DNA of 42,542 nucleotides from Lachnospiraceae bacterium (GCA_021201665.1 JAJQEO010000083.1:6561-49102), one strand, 5' to 3'; numbered from the stretch's first letter, positions 1-8,333 are shown. Notes: a model not told the origin generated them from the sequence alone. Translations and numbers: made by a program.

Positions 1-128
1 CCCGGCGAGGACATATCCCATGCGAAGCGTGGGATGCCGCCCGGCGAGGACATATCCCATGCGAAGCGTGGGATGCCGCCCGGCGAGGACATATCCCATG
101 CGAAGCGTGGGATGCCGCCCGGCGAGGG
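1..128. repeat. 39-bp tandem repeat, three full copies plus a partial fourth
   Basis: Units start at 1, 40 and 79, with a partial copy from 118; the three copies are identical over 39 bp. Each unit holds an imperfect palindrome (15-35, 54-74, 93-113) with arms ATCCCATGC and GCGTGGGAT around a GAA loop, pairing over 9 bp with one T-G wobble. A diverged single copy lies at 25485-25505. There are no spacers, so it is not a CRISPR array. The array runs off the left edge, so total copy number is unknown. It lies downstream of pyrI. Confidence 0.9.
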
Positions 129-198
129 CTTTTCCCTGCTAAATATACGTTTTCATACGTACTTCGCAGTAAGTGCGAAGCACTGTCCTGAACAGTTA
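129..198 (+). repeat. 70-bp dispersed repeat, copy A
   Basis: The sequence from 129 to 198 matches the reverse complement of 16375-16444 over its full 70 bp with scattered mismatches (roughly four in five bases agree). It contains AGTGC-GAA-GCACT and CTTCGC/GCGAAG inverted repeats and ends in GAACAGTTA, the same ending as the short repeats at 9967, 16451 and 26639. It sits in the convergent space after pyrI and probably is a non-coding intergenic element. Confidence 0.75.
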
Positions 199-205
199 CG
201 AAAAT

Positions 206-652
206 TTACAGCTGCTTCTTCTTACGCGAGGTGTGGTATTTTTCATCACAGTAGAGGCAGCGGTAAATCTCCTCCTCCGGGTCGGCCAGGTAGAAGATAT
301 GCTCCAGCTCCTGTTCGATGGAGGTAATGCAGCGCGGATTGCGGCACTTAATGATGTTGACCAGGCGCTCCGGCAGCTCTACCTTCTTTTTTTCGATAAT
401 TTTTCCGTCCTGGATGATGTTGACTGTGATCCGATGGTCGATGTATCCCAGCACGTTCAGATCCAGATCATCAATCGGGCATTCGACTTTGATGATGTCC
501 TTTTTGCCCATCTTATTGCTGTGCGCATTTTTTATGATAGCGACCGAGCAGTCCATGCGGTCCAGCTTCAGATAGCGGTAGAGATCCATACTCTTTCCGG
601 CTTCGATGTGGTCGAGGACCACTCCTTCGTTTAATCCACCGATACTTAGCAT
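206..652 (-). CDS. pyrI: aspartate carbamoyltransferase regulatory chain PyrI
   Basis: This is the allosteric chain of aspartate transcarbamoylase, which binds nucleotides and tunes the first committed step of pyrimidine synthesis. The 148-aa product has an N-terminal nucleotide-binding domain (about 1-98) with the family motif [10 protein letters not shown] at 48-57, then a zinc domain with four cysteines at 103, 108, 132 and 135 (CRNPRC and CLYC pairs). The start ATG at 650-652 follows a GGAGG ribosome site and overlaps the 3' end of pyrB by 7 bp, so the two chains are translationally coupled, as expected for a complex of fixed stoichiometry. Length is usual for the family. Confidence 0.97.
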   Translation of the reverse strand: MLSIGGLNEGVVLDHIEAGKSMDLYRYLKLDRMDCSVAIIKNAHSNKMGKKDIIKVECPIDDLDLNVLGYIDHRITVNIIQDGKIIEKKKVELPERLVNIIKCRNPRCITSIEQELEHIFYLADPEEEIYRCLYCDEKYHTSRKKKQL

Positions 653-1566
653 ACTTTCACCTCCAGCAATGTGAGAATCAGCGCCATGCGGACATACACG
701 CCGTATTGCACCTGTTTAAAGTAGACAGCCCGCGGATCGTCGTCCACCTCTGTGGAGATTTCATTGACGCGCGGCAGCGGGTGCAGCACCAGCATATCCT
801 CTTTTGCAAGCTTCATTTTTTCTCTGTCCAGGATATAGAAATCCTTCATGCGGATGTAGTCTTCCTCGTTGAAGAAGCGCTCTCTCTGGACACGCGTCAT
901 ATAGAGCAGATCCAGCTCGGGCATGGCGTCCTCCAGACGGACCTCCTCCCGGAAAACCTGATTGTTTTTGCGAAGCACGCCGTCCCGGATACTGTCTGGC
1001 AGCCGGAGCTCTTCCGGGGAAATCAGTACAAAACGGATATTTGGATAGCGGATCAGCGCCTGGATCAGGGAGTGGACGGTGCGGCCGAACTTGAGGTCGC
1101 CGCAGAGGCCGATGGTGAAATCCCCCAGCCGTCCCTTGAGCGAGCGGATGGTCAGCAGATCGGTCAGCGTCTGTGTCGGGTGCTGGTGCCCTCCGTCGCC
1201 GGCGTTGATGACCGGGATGGACGATTTCATGGATGCGACGAGCGGGGCGCCTTCCTTGGGATGGCGCATCGCGCAGATGTCCGCGTAGCAGGAGATCACG
1301 CGAATTGTGTCGGAAACACTCTCTCCCTTGGCTGCGGAGCTGGAATCGGCCGAAGAAAAACCAAGTACGCTTCCGCCCAGATTCAACATGGCTGCTTCGA
1401 AACTCAGGCGGGTACGGGTACTTGGTTCATAAAATAAAGTGGCTAATTTTTTCCCTTCACAGGAATGGGCGTATCGGGAAGGGTGGGCTTCGATGTCATT
1501 GGCGAGATCGAGAAGCTGATCCAACTCTTCCACAGACAAATCCAGAGGGTTCATCAGGTGTCTCAT
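646..1566 (-). CDS. pyrB: aspartate carbamoyltransferase catalytic chain PyrB
   Basis: It condenses carbamoyl phosphate with L-aspartate to N-carbamoyl-aspartate in the cytoplasm. The 306-aa product shows the carbamoyl-phosphate loop STRTR (49-53), the SSAAKGES lysine loop (about 77-84), HQHPTQ (127-132), DLKFGRT and HPLPR motifs. The start was set at 1566 because AAGGAGG lies just upstream; the open frame extends 20 codons further upstream to 1626, but that extension has no family similarity or ribosome site. It is the first gene of a pyrB-pyrI operon. I saw no PyrR-type terminator/antiterminator in the leader. Confidence 0.96.
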   Translation of the reverse strand: MRHLMNPLDLSVEELDQLLDLANDIEAHPSRYAHSCEGKKLATLFYEPSTRTRLSFEAAMLNLGGSVLGFSSADSSSAAKGESVSDTIRVISCYADICAMRHPKEGAPLVASMKSSIPVINAGDGGHQHPTQTLTDLLTIRSLKGRLGDFTIGLCGDLKFGRTVHSLIQALIRYPNIRFVLISPEELRLPDSIRDGVLRKNNQVFREEVRLEDAMPELDLLYMTRVQRERFFNEEDYIRMKDFYILDREKMKLAKEDMLVLHPLPRVNEISTEVDDDPRAVYFKQVQYGVYVRMALILTLLEVKVC

Positions 1567-1684
1567 GGGGTTCCTCCTTCTGATTTCTAACAATTTGTAA
1601 CGATCCGGAACAGCAGGCTGCAGCACCGCGTATTGATGCTCTGAATGACTGCTCTCATTCTACACTGTCTTTATAACCTGAGAT

Positions 1685-1713
1685 ATCTTACTCTATAACC
1701 GGCGGAATTTCAA
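1685..1713 (-). promoter_or_regulatory. predicted sigma-A promoter for pyrB-pyrI
   Basis: On the minus strand TTGAAA (1713-1708) is followed after 17 bp by TAAGAT (1690-1685), about 120 bp upstream of the pyrB start. A second -10-like hexamer lies slightly downstream, so the exact start site is uncertain. Confidence 0.5.
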
Positions 1714-1775
1714 GAGAAAATTTAATAGGAAACTATTTTATGTATGGAAATTTAGTGGGAAACAATTTTATGCCG

Positions 1776-1804
1776 TTGACTTCCAGAAGGTTTTTCGGTA
1801 TGAT
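1776..1804 (+). promoter_or_regulatory. predicted sigma-A promoter for the RelA/SpoT-domain gene
   Basis: TTGACT (1776-1781), a 17-bp spacer and TATGAT (1799-1804) form a near-consensus promoter. Transcription would begin near 1811, leaving an untranslated leader of about 225 nt before the gene at 2037. The divergent pyrB promoter lies about 60 bp away. Confidence 0.65.
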
Positions 1805-1848
1805 GGGAAAGTATGAAAGCCGGGCATGAAAAGCGGCGGCAGCGTTTT

Positions 1849-1867
1849 CGATTTGCAGCGCAAATCG
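1849..1867 (+). repeat. perfect 8-bp hairpin with AGC triloop in leader
   Basis: Arms CGATTTGC and GCAAATCG enclose a 3-nt loop. The hairpin and its flanks (GTTTTCG before, GAACAT after) are shared with the one at 23866-23884, in the leader of the nucleotidyltransferase gene and in the same orientation relative to the gene. It is therefore a dispersed palindromic element that may also act as a leader structure. No T-run follows, so it is not an intrinsic terminator. Confidence 0.6.
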
Positions 1868-2036
1868 GAACATTCAGGGCGCGGTAAAACAGATTTAGAA
1901 GGACAGCCATTTACGGTCTGCAAAGAGGCGGGAGAACCAGACAGAGGCATGGATCCCTGCAGAGACGGAAGGATTGCAGAAGGATGCAGCCGGGATGGGA
2001 CTGTAAGGATTGGAGGTTCATAGGTGGTGTTAACAG

Positions 2037-4013
2037 ATGGATGATATGGAACGGGTCATTTTTACAAAGGAAGAGTTCTCAGAGCATGTGCGGGTTTCTC
2101 CTGTCGTAGAGTCTGACCTGAAGCAGATCATAACAGACCGGATGGAGCAGTGCGGTCTGTATTTTCGCGTTTTTTCACGCGTGAAGACGGCAGATTCCAT
2201 GGCACGCAAGTTTGAGCAGAAGGAGTACGGCAGGGGGCGGTTTCTGCAGGACCTGGTCGGCGTGCGGGTGAATCTTTATTTTGATGATGATGTGGAAATC
2301 TGCAGGCATATTATGGAGCAGACCTTTGAGGTGCTGGAGTGGTCGACGTCGGAGCGAAGCGAGGATGAGTTCAAGCCGACGAAGCTCAACGGTGTATTCC
2401 GGCTGCCGGAATATCTGAAGGAAGAGATTTCCGCGGATACCTGGGATATGTGTATTGACGATACCTTTGAGATCCAGATTAAGACGATGTTTTTCGAGGG
2501 GTGGCATGAGATTGAGCATGACATGCGCTACAAGGGAGAAGAGCTCTGGCGGGATTATCAGGGGTTTTCCCGCTATCTGAACAGCATTCTGGCGACTCTG
2601 GAGCTCTGCGACAAGTCGATGGTGACCCTGTTCGAGGATCTGGGGCATACTCTTTACAAAGCCGGACGCTGGAGTGATATGATTAAGAGTCATTTTCGCG
2701 TAAAAATGAGCGATGTGCCGCTCTATCCGGAGGTGGAGTCTCTGCTGGACGATGAAGTGGAGAAGGGCGACAAGCTGGCTAAAAAGCTTTATAAGACCAG
2801 GCGTGTCGTACTTATTGACCAGCTGCTGAAGCGCAGCCGGCGTGTGCCAATCAATGTCAATACAATTATCGCGCTGCTCAATGACGGCGTGTATCATGAC
2901 AGCCGCCTGACTGCGATTTTCAGGAAACGGGACGTCTACAATGACGGCCGAGAGGAGAGTCTTGCGGAGTCCCGTCATTATGAGCTGCGGCCGCTGACAC
3001 GGCAGACAGTGTTTCAAATGCGCACCCAGGTGGACGGTAGCCGGATGAAGGGAAGGACGGGCGAAGAAGGAGCGGAAGTACCCGTATCCGGCCGGGAGAT
3101 TTTTGACGTCTGTGTGGAACAGATTTACGACTGGATTGTAAAAAAATATGGCCAGCTGTTTAAAGACATGCCGCCGCAGCCGTCGACTTATCACGCGGAT
3201 ATCCTGGCTTATCATGTGGCGGTCAATCTGGACCGTGCCCGCAGCCGGATGAATATGCATGTGCGCCACATGGATCCGGAGGTAGGAGGGCGCATCTGGT
3301 ATTCGGAAGCGTCCCTGCTGGTTGATGAGACGGAAAAGGTATGGCTGTGCGTCTCCAATGGCTATGCGCAGGCGAGGAAGGATGACCGCCCGGCACACGA
3401 GGGAGCGGGGATTTTTTTCAGCTATCCGGGATACTATAAAACAATCGTGGATACGGTCGGCATTTTTAATGGGCTGTCCTGTTCCAACCGCCGCCGAATC
3501 ATCCGGCAGGAGGATCTCCCGGAGCTGGTAGAGGTATTGAAGGACAATGGCCGGAATTTTCCGGTGGTGATCATTATATCCCATGAGGACGAGGATGGGA
3601 TGATGGATGAGGACTGGCTGGGACAGTTCCGCGTCTCGGATTTTACGCGGACGGTCTGCCGCTACGCGCATGTGCTGACCTGCTATGAGGATGTCGGCCG
3701 GCAGCTGCTTGGCACCCTCCGGGAAACGCATGCTTTTACACCGGCCAAGGAACGGGCCTTCGATGCGGCTGATTTTCCCGGACTGTATATCTTCTGGCCG
3801 GGCGGGGAGGTCGATGATTTCGGTCCGGAGGATGTAAAAAACTGCAGCTTCGGGCGGCATCTGGAAGCGCGCAGCGACGCCCGCACCTACGATATTGTAA
3901 AGGGAGGCCAGGCATTGTATCATAAGGTCGTGACAGACCTGCGCGACTGGAATGTGTCGGCGAAGATGTGGGACGGATTTAAACTGGAGATCCTGACAGA
4001 GATTCCGAGCTGA
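2037..4013 (+). CDS. RelA/SpoT-domain protein with degenerate synthetase loop and unknown C-terminal half
   Basis: The N-terminal part (about 35-205) aligns by eye with the (p)ppGpp synthetase fold of small alarmone synthetases: SRVKT for the substrate-binding RVK, LQDLVGVRV for the D-x-x-G-x-R strand, and FEIQIKTMFFEGWHEIEHD for the EIQIRT...W..IEH block. The loop that should read Y-R-S-x-H reads NGVFRLPEY, so the guanine-stacking Tyr and the His are absent. No HD hydrolase, TGS or ACT domain is visible. Residues about 330-658 form a second domain I do not recognise; conspicuous stretches are FPVVIIISHEDEDG, YAHVLTCYEDVG and LYIFWPGGE. The start ATG at 2037 follows AGGTGG. The product may bind nucleotide without making alarmone, or make another product. 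It has its own promoter and long leader. Confidence 0.8.
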   Translation: MDDMERVIFTKEEFSEHVRVSPVVESDLKQIITDRMEQCGLYFRVFSRVKTADSMARKFEQKEYGRGRFLQDLVGVRVNLYFDDDVEICRHIMEQTFEVLEWSTSERSEDEFKPTKLNGVFRLPEYLKEEISADTWDMCIDDTFEIQIKTMFFEGWHEIEHDMRYKGEELWRDYQGFSRYLNSILATLELCDKSMVTLFEDLGHTLYKAGRWSDMIKSHFRVKMSDVPLYPEVESLLDDEVEKGDKLAKKLYKTRRVVLIDQLLKRSRRVPINVNTIIALLNDGVYHDSRLTAIFRKRDVYNDGREESLAESRHYELRPLTRQTVFQMRTQVDGSRMKGRTGEEGAEVPVSGREIFDVCVEQIYDWIVKKYGQLFKDMPPQPSTYHADILAYHVAVNLDRARSRMNMHVRHMDPEVGGRIWYSEASLLVDETEKVWLCVSNGYAQARKDDRPAHEGAGIFFSYPGYYKTIVDTVGIFNGLSCSNRRRIIRQEDLPELVEVLKDNGRNFPVVIIISHEDEDGMMDEDWLGQFRVSDFTRTVCRYAHVLTCYEDVGRQLLGTLRETHAFTPAKERAFDAADFPGLYIFWPGGEVDDFGPEDVKNCSFGRHLEARSDARTYDIVKGGQALYHKVVTDLRDWNVSAKMWDGFKLEILTEIPS

Positions 4014-4052
4014 CAGCTGCGTAGCAATAGGGGGACGCATAAAGAAAATTAG

Positions 4053-4077
4053 AAAACGACTTACGTCGTTTACTATA
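4053..4077 (+). repeat. short palindromic repeat (AAACGAC family), copy 1
   Basis: Arms AAACGAC and GTCGTTT around a TTAC loop (4054-4071), followed by ACTATA. The same 25-bp element recurs at 6022 and 8770, with a diverged copy at 5990. It lies between the RelA/SpoT-domain gene and prfC, just upstream of the prfC ribosome site. Confidence 0.8.
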
Positions 4078-4097
4078 AAATAGACGGAGGACATATT

Positions 4098-5684
4098 TTG
4101 GGCGATATAGCAGAAGAAATAGAGAAACGGCGCACGTTTGCCATTATTTCTCACCCGGATGCGGGTAAGACGACATTGACGGAGAAATTCCTGCTCTACG
4201 GCGGCGCGATCAATCTCGCAGGCTCCGTGAAAGGAAAGGCGACGGCGCGCCACGCAGTTTCAGACTGGATGGAGATTGAAAAGGAGAGAGGGATCTCCGT
4301 GACGTCGTCAGTTCTGCAGTTCCATTATGGCGAATACTGCATTAATATCCTGGATACGCCGGGACACCAGGATTTCTCGGAGGATACCTACCGCACGCTG
4401 ATGGCGGCTGATTCCGCGGTGATGGTGATTGACGCCTCCAAGGGTGTGGAGGCGCAGACAAGGAAGCTGTTCAAGGTCTGCGTGATGCGACATATCCCGA
4501 TTTTTACCTTTATCAATAAGCTGGACCGCGACGCGAATGATACCTTTGACCTGCTCGACGACATAGAAAAAGAGCTGGGGATCGCGACCTGCCCCATCAA
4601 CTGGCCGATTGGCTCCGGCAAAAACTTTCGCGGCGTTTATGAGCGCGCGAGCCGCCGGGTGATGACCTACACGGACACGCAGAAGGGGACAAAGGCCGGC
4701 GTGGCGACGGAGATTGATGTGGACGCGCCTGAGCTGGAGGAGTTTATAGGCGCGGCAAATAAGGAAAAGCTGCTGGAGGAAATTGAATTGCTCGACGGGG
4801 CGTCTGCGGAATTTGACCAGGCAGCGGTCAGCGCGGGGGAACTCTCCCCGGTGTTCTTTGGCTCGGCACTGACTAATTTTGGCGTAGAGACCTTTTTAAA
4901 GCATTTTCTGCGGATGACGACCCCGCCTCTGCCCCGTAAGGCGGACTGCGGCATCATCGACCCGGTAGAGGAAGATTTTTCCGCATTTGTATTCAAAATC
5001 CAGGCAAATATGAACAAGGCCCACCGCGACCGCGTGGCTTTTATGCGTATCTGTTCCGGAAAATTTGACGCCGGGATGGAGGTTTACCATGTACAGGGAA
5101 ACCGGACACAGCGGCTCTCACAGCCCCAGCAGATGATGGCTCAGGAACGCCATGTGGTGAAGGAGGCCTACGCCGGGGATATTATCGGTGTCTTTGACCC
5201 GGGGATATTTTCCATCGGCGACACGATCTGTATGCCGGGGCAAAAGTTTGCCTTTGAAGGCATTCCGACCTTTGCGCCGGAGCATTTTGCCCGTGTTCGT
5301 CAGATCGATACGATGAAGCGCAAGCAGTTTGTCAAGGGCGTTACCCAGATCGCCCAGGAGGGTGCAATCCAGATTTTTCAGGAATCGTCCTCCGGCATGG
5401 AGGAGATCATTGTCGGCGTGGTCGGCGTGCTGCAGTTTGACGTCTTGAAATACCGGCTGGAGAATGAATACAATGTGGACATCCGGCTGGAGATGCTTCC
5501 TTATGAATATATTCGCTGGATTGAAAACGAGGAGGTCGATCTGGATCATCTGGTCGGCACCTCGGATATGAAGAAAATCCGCGATCTCAAAGGCAGGCCG
5601 CTGCTTTTGTTTGTCAACAGCTGGTCCGTTGGGATGGTGCTGGAGAGGAATGAGGGACTCCGGTTTTCGGAGTTCGGGCGTTAA
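4098..5684 (+). CDS. prfC: peptide chain release factor 3 (RF3)
   Basis: This GTPase ejects class I release factors from the ribosome after termination. The 528-aa product has the translational-GTPase motifs SHPDAGKTT (18-26), DTPGHQDFSEDTYR (G3) and NKLDRD (G4), followed by the RF3 middle and C-terminal domains (for example GVVGVLQFDVL), at the usual length. The start is TTG at 4098, supported by ACGGAGG 7 nt upstream; no better ATG exists. The preceding gene ends 84 nt upstream. No clear terminator follows; a short TTTTGC/GCAAAA hairpin follows the stop, without a convincing T-run. Confidence 0.96.
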   Translation: MGDIAEEIEKRRTFAIISHPDAGKTTLTEKFLLYGGAINLAGSVKGKATARHAVSDWMEIEKERGISVTSSVLQFHYGEYCINILDTPGHQDFSEDTYRTLMAADSAVMVIDASKGVEAQTRKLFKVCVMRHIPIFTFINKLDRDANDTFDLLDDIEKELGIATCPINWPIGSGKNFRGVYERASRRVMTYTDTQKGTKAGVATEIDVDAPELEEFIGAANKEKLLEEIELLDGASAEFDQAAVSAGELSPVFFGSALTNFGVETFLKHFLRMTTPPLPRKADCGIIDPVEEDFSAFVFKIQANMNKAHRDRVAFMRICSGKFDAGMEVYHVQGNRTQRLSQPQQMMAQERHVVKEAYAGDIIGVFDPGIFSIGDTICMPGQKFAFEGIPTFAPEHFARVRQIDTMKRKQFVKGVTQIAQEGAIQIFQESSSGMEEIIVGVVGVLQFDVLKYRLENEYNVDIRLEMLPYEYIRWIENEEVDLDHLVGTSDMKKIRDLKGRPLLLFVNSWSVGMVLERNEGLRFSEFGR

Positions 5685-5715
5685 TATTTTGCCTGCAAAA
5701 ACAGCCAGAAAACCG

Positions 5716-5744
5716 TTGACAGATGATTCTTTGACATTTATAAC
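5716..5744 (+). promoter_or_regulatory. predicted sigma-A promoter for the small antitoxin-like gene
   Basis: TTGACA (5716-5721), 17 bp, TATAAC (5739-5744). The expected transcription start is near 5751, so the mRNA would include the AAAGGAG ribosome site at 5764-5770. Confidence 0.65.
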
Positions 5745-5778
5745 TTGATTATGGAGCTATATGAAAGGAGCGATCCAT

Positions 5779-5991
5779 GTGAGAGATGAATATGACTTTA
5801 CGAATGCGAGAAAAAACCCATATCTGGGTAAGCTGAAAAAACAGATTACAATCAACGTCAGCAACAGTACGATAGATTATTTTAAGGAACAGTCTGAGAA
5901 AAAGGGAATACCATATCAGACTCTTATGATTTTGTATTTAAATGATTGCGCGGCTAATAAAAGAGATCTGCAGGTAACTACAGAAGGTTAA
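5779..5991 (+). CDS. small RHH/BrnA-like antitoxin-family protein, orphan
   Basis: A 70-aa basic protein resembling the ribbon-helix-helix antitoxin-like proteins common in clostridia. The centre reads KKQITINVSNSTIDYF, a short beta strand then helix, and ends with the typical GIPYQTLMILYLNDC stretch. GTG at 5779 was chosen because AAAGGAG lies 8 nt upstream; an in-frame ATG at 5761 is an alternative with a weaker GGAG. Such proteins usually bind DNA and repress a toxin operon, but no toxin partner of BrnT or RelE type lies beside it. It is more AT-rich than its neighbours. The role is inferred from family resemblance only. Confidence 0.7.
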   Translation: MRDEYDFTNARKNPYLGKLKKQITINVSNSTIDYFKEQSEKKGIPYQTLMILYLNDCAANKRDLQVTTEG

Positions 5992-6046
5992 ACGGCTTAC
6001 GCTGTTTACCAGAATGAAGCGAAAACGACTTACGTCGTTTACTATA
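5990..6046 (+). repeat. two palindromic repeats of the AAACGAC family in tandem
   Basis: A diverged copy (5990-6007: AAACGGC, TTAC, GCTGTTT; one G-T wobble) overlaps the antitoxin-like stop region, and a perfect copy (6023-6040) follows 15 bp later with the same ACTATAGAATA tail as the others. The pair lies immediately upstream of the asp23 ribosome site. The compensated change in the first copy (G-C pair to G-T) suggests that the hairpin itself is maintained. Confidence 0.75.
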
Positions 6047-6074
6047 GAATATCAGACACCGAGGAGGTTGCTAT

Positions 6075-6458
6075 ATGGAAAACGCAGAGGTTCATACGTA
6101 TAAACTGGAAAACGACGAGCAGTTCGGCGAGGTCCGGATTGCGGATGAGGTGGTGGCGATCATTGCCGGTCTGGCGGCTTCGGAAGTAGAGGGCGTCGCT
6201 TCCATGGCAGGCAATGTGACACGCGACCTGATCAACAAGCTCAGCCTGAAAAGTCTTTCGAAGGGCGTACGGATCACGGTGGAGGACCGCACAGTGAAGG
6301 TGGCTCTGGCGATCAATATCCGCTACGGCTACAATGTGCCGACGACCTGCGCGCAGATTCAGGAAAAGGTGAAGACGGCGATTGAGACCATGACCGGTCT
6401 TGACGTGGCGGAGGTCAATGTCAAGATTGTGAATGTCCAGATGAGCGAGAACGAGTGA
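6075..6458 (+). CDS. Asp23/Gls24 family envelope stress protein
   Basis: A 127-aa DUF322/Asp23 protein. The family signature appears in order: GEVRIADEVVAIIAGLAASEVEGVASM (positions about 18-44), then GVRITVEDRTVKVAL, INIRYGYNVP and the C-terminal VNVKIVNVQM. Asp23 proteins are small cytoplasmic or membrane-peripheral proteins linked to envelope homeostasis in Firmicutes. The gene directly precedes nusB, as yqhY does in Bacillus. GAGGAGG lies 7 nt upstream of the ATG. The spoIIIA operon often found upstream is not here. Confidence 0.93.
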   Translation: MENAEVHTYKLENDEQFGEVRIADEVVAIIAGLAASEVEGVASMAGNVTRDLINKLSLKSLSKGVRITVEDRTVKVALAINIRYGYNVPTTCAQIQEKVKTAIETMTGLDVAEVNVKIVNVQMSENE

Positions 6459-6481
6459 CAGGGTAAACGGAGAAACGCGTA

Positions 6482-6907
6482 ATGATGAAGAGAAGCGAGA
6501 TCAGGGAGAATGTCTTCCGGCTGGTATTCTGCGGAGATTTTCACAGCATGGAGGAGCTTCCGGAGCAGGTGGATCGCTATTTTGAGGAAACGGTTCTGCC
6601 GGATGAGGAGAGCGGATTTGTGACATTCAGCGAAGAGGATCAGACTGTCATCCGGCAGCGCTTTGCGCAGGTAGCGGAGCGGATTCCGGAGCTTGACGCG
6701 AAAATCAACGAGGTGGCCAGGGGCTGGAAGACGACCCGTATGGGAAAGGCAGAGCTGGCGATTATTCGTCTGGCTGCCTATGAGATGCTCTTTGACGATG
6801 AAATTCCGGTGGGAGTTGCGATTAATGAGGCAGTAGAGCTGGCAAAAAAATATGGCGGGGATGACGCGTCCTCCTTTGTCAACGGAATTCTGGCGAAGCT
6901 CACCTGA
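6482..6907 (+). CDS. nusB: transcription antitermination factor NusB
   Basis: An all-helical RNA-binding protein that works with NusE/S10 in antitermination of rRNA transcription. The 141-aa product begins KRSEIRENVFRLVF and ends with the diagnostic VGVAINEAVELAKKYGGDDASSFVNGILAKL. Starts at 6482 and 6485 (ATGATG) are both possible; a GGAG lies just upstream. It is 23 nt after asp23 and probably co-transcribed. In Bacillus folD normally follows; here xseA follows directly. Confidence 0.95.
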   Translation: MMKRSEIRENVFRLVFCGDFHSMEELPEQVDRYFEETVLPDEESGFVTFSEEDQTVIRQRFAQVAERIPELDAKINEVARGWKTTRMGKAELAIIRLAAYEMLFDDEIPVGVAINEAVELAKKYGGDDASSFVNGILAKLT

Positions 6908-7066
6908 CGGGGATTCTATACGCAGTCAGGTGAGAAAAGGAATGTTTTTGTCATGCTTTACATCGTGGATGCGGAGAGACTTTTAGAATCTGCGATTCGC
7001 ATATCATTCGGTGCCAGGATGCATGAGTTGTTGACCGACAGGTTTCTTAGTGCAGGGGAAAATCAG

Positions 7067-8290
7067 ATGGGGCAGAAGGTATATTCGGTCGGCCAGATTA
7101 ATGGCTATATCAAAAATATGTTTTCCCAGGATTTTGTGCTGAACCGTGTCAGTGTCTCCGGGGAAGTCTCAAACTGCAAATACCACAGCTCGGGGCATAT
7201 TTATTTTTCCCTGAAGGATGAGACGGGAGCTATATCCTGTGTCATGTTTGCCGGTGCCCGGGACGGACTCCTTTTCCGGATGTCTAACGGGATGCAGGTG
7301 ATTGTGGACGGCAGGATCAATGTCTATGAGCGTGACGGGAAATATGAGCTCTACGCGGCAAGGATCCGTCAGGATGGCGCCGGAGCACTGTATGAAAGAT
7401 TTCTGGCCCTGAAGCAGGAGCTGGAGGACATGGGGATGTTTTCCCCGGAGTATAAGCAGCCCATCCCGCCTTTCGTGAAAACGCTTGGCGTGGTGACTGC
7501 CCGGACGGGGGCGGCAGTACACGATATCATCAATATTGCAAGAGAGCGCAGCCCGGGAATACAGATTATCCTTTTTCCGGCGGCTGTACAGGGCGAAGGT
7601 GCGGCGGAGAGTATTGCCAGAGGCATCAGAACACTGGACGAGCTGGGAGTGGATGTGATCATTGCCGGGCGCGGAGGAGGTTCGATCGAGGATCTCTGGG
7701 CTTTTAATGAAGAGGTGGTCGCGCGGGCGATTTTTGAGTGCCGGACTCCGGTGATTTCCGCGGTCGGTCATGAGACCGACACGACGATTGCGGACTTTGT
7801 GGCCGATTTGCGCGCCCCGACGCCGACCGCCGCCGCGGGCTATGCGGTGCCGGATGTGGCGACCGCCATGGAACGGCTGGAATTGTGCCGCGCCAGGCTT
7901 GATAAACAGATGCGTGAGGCTATCTCCGCACGCAGGACGTCTCTGGAGCATTACCGCATCCGCCTGGGATACCTTTCCCCACAGCATATTTCACAGCAGC
8001 AGAGGCGCCATCTGATGGATCTGGAAGAGAACCTGCAGCGCGCGATGGCCTGGCTGGTGGAGCAGAAAAAACACTCCCTTGGACTTTACGCGGTGAGGCT
8101 TCAAAACGCGTCGCCGCTGGAAAGGCTTGCGCAGGGATATGCCTGTGTGACGAATGAGACGGGGCAAAGAGTGTATTCCGTTTCCCGGATATCCCGCGGA
8201 GATCTGCTGAATATTTATGTGTCGGACGGTCGCATTGAAGCAGAGGTAACCGGGACGCAACAAATGAAAAATAACAAAAATGGAAAATAG
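7067..8290 (+). CDS. xseA: exodeoxyribonuclease VII large subunit
   Basis: Catalytic subunit of exonuclease VII, which degrades single-stranded DNA from both ends. The 407-aa product starts with VYSVGQINGYIKNMF, the usual beginning of the OB-fold domain (ISGEVSNCKYHSSGHIYFSLKD-like stretch), followed by the catalytic domain with GVVTARTGAAVHDI, RGGGSIEDLWAFN and SAVGHETDTTIADFVADLRAPTPTAAA. The frame is open upstream to 6953, but the start at 7067 was chosen because it fits the family N-terminus and has AGGGGAA in front. Length then matches short clostridial XseA proteins. Confidence 0.95.
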   Translation: MGQKVYSVGQINGYIKNMFSQDFVLNRVSVSGEVSNCKYHSSGHIYFSLKDETGAISCVMFAGARDGLLFRMSNGMQVIVDGRINVYERDGKYELYAARIRQDGAGALYERFLALKQELEDMGMFSPEYKQPIPPFVKTLGVVTARTGAAVHDIINIARERSPGIQIILFPAAVQGEGAAESIARGIRTLDELGVDVIIAGRGGGSIEDLWAFNEEVVARAIFECRTPVISAVGHETDTTIADFVADLRAPTPTAAAGYAVPDVATAMERLELCRARLDKQMREAISARRTSLEHYRIRLGYLSPQHISQQQRRHLMDLEENLQRAMAWLVEQKKHSLGLYAVRLQNASPLERLAQGYACVTNETGQRVYSVSRISRGDLLNIYVSDGRIEAEVTGTQQMKNNKNGK

Positions 8291-8333
8291 ATTCGAAATG
8301 AAGAATAAATTTGGGATCAGGGAAAATCTGAAC

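Noticed and set aside
1..128. CRISPR array
   Set aside because: Repeats are contiguous with no spacers, and no cas gene is present.
34..327. 97-aa open frame with 13-aa repeats
   Set aside because: It is simply the translation of the 39-bp DNA repeats running on into the opposite strand of pyrI; no ribosome site.
706..1437. 243-aa open frame on the plus strand
   Set aside because: Shadow of pyrB on the opposite strand.
1567..1684. PyrR attenuator in the pyrB leader
   Set aside because: No terminator stem with T-run or PyrR-binding loop could be found on the minus strand.
2175..4253. 692-aa open frame on the minus strand
   Set aside because: It is antisense to the RelA/SpoT-like gene and the start of prfC, has no recognisable motif or ribosome site, and arises from third-position GC bias.
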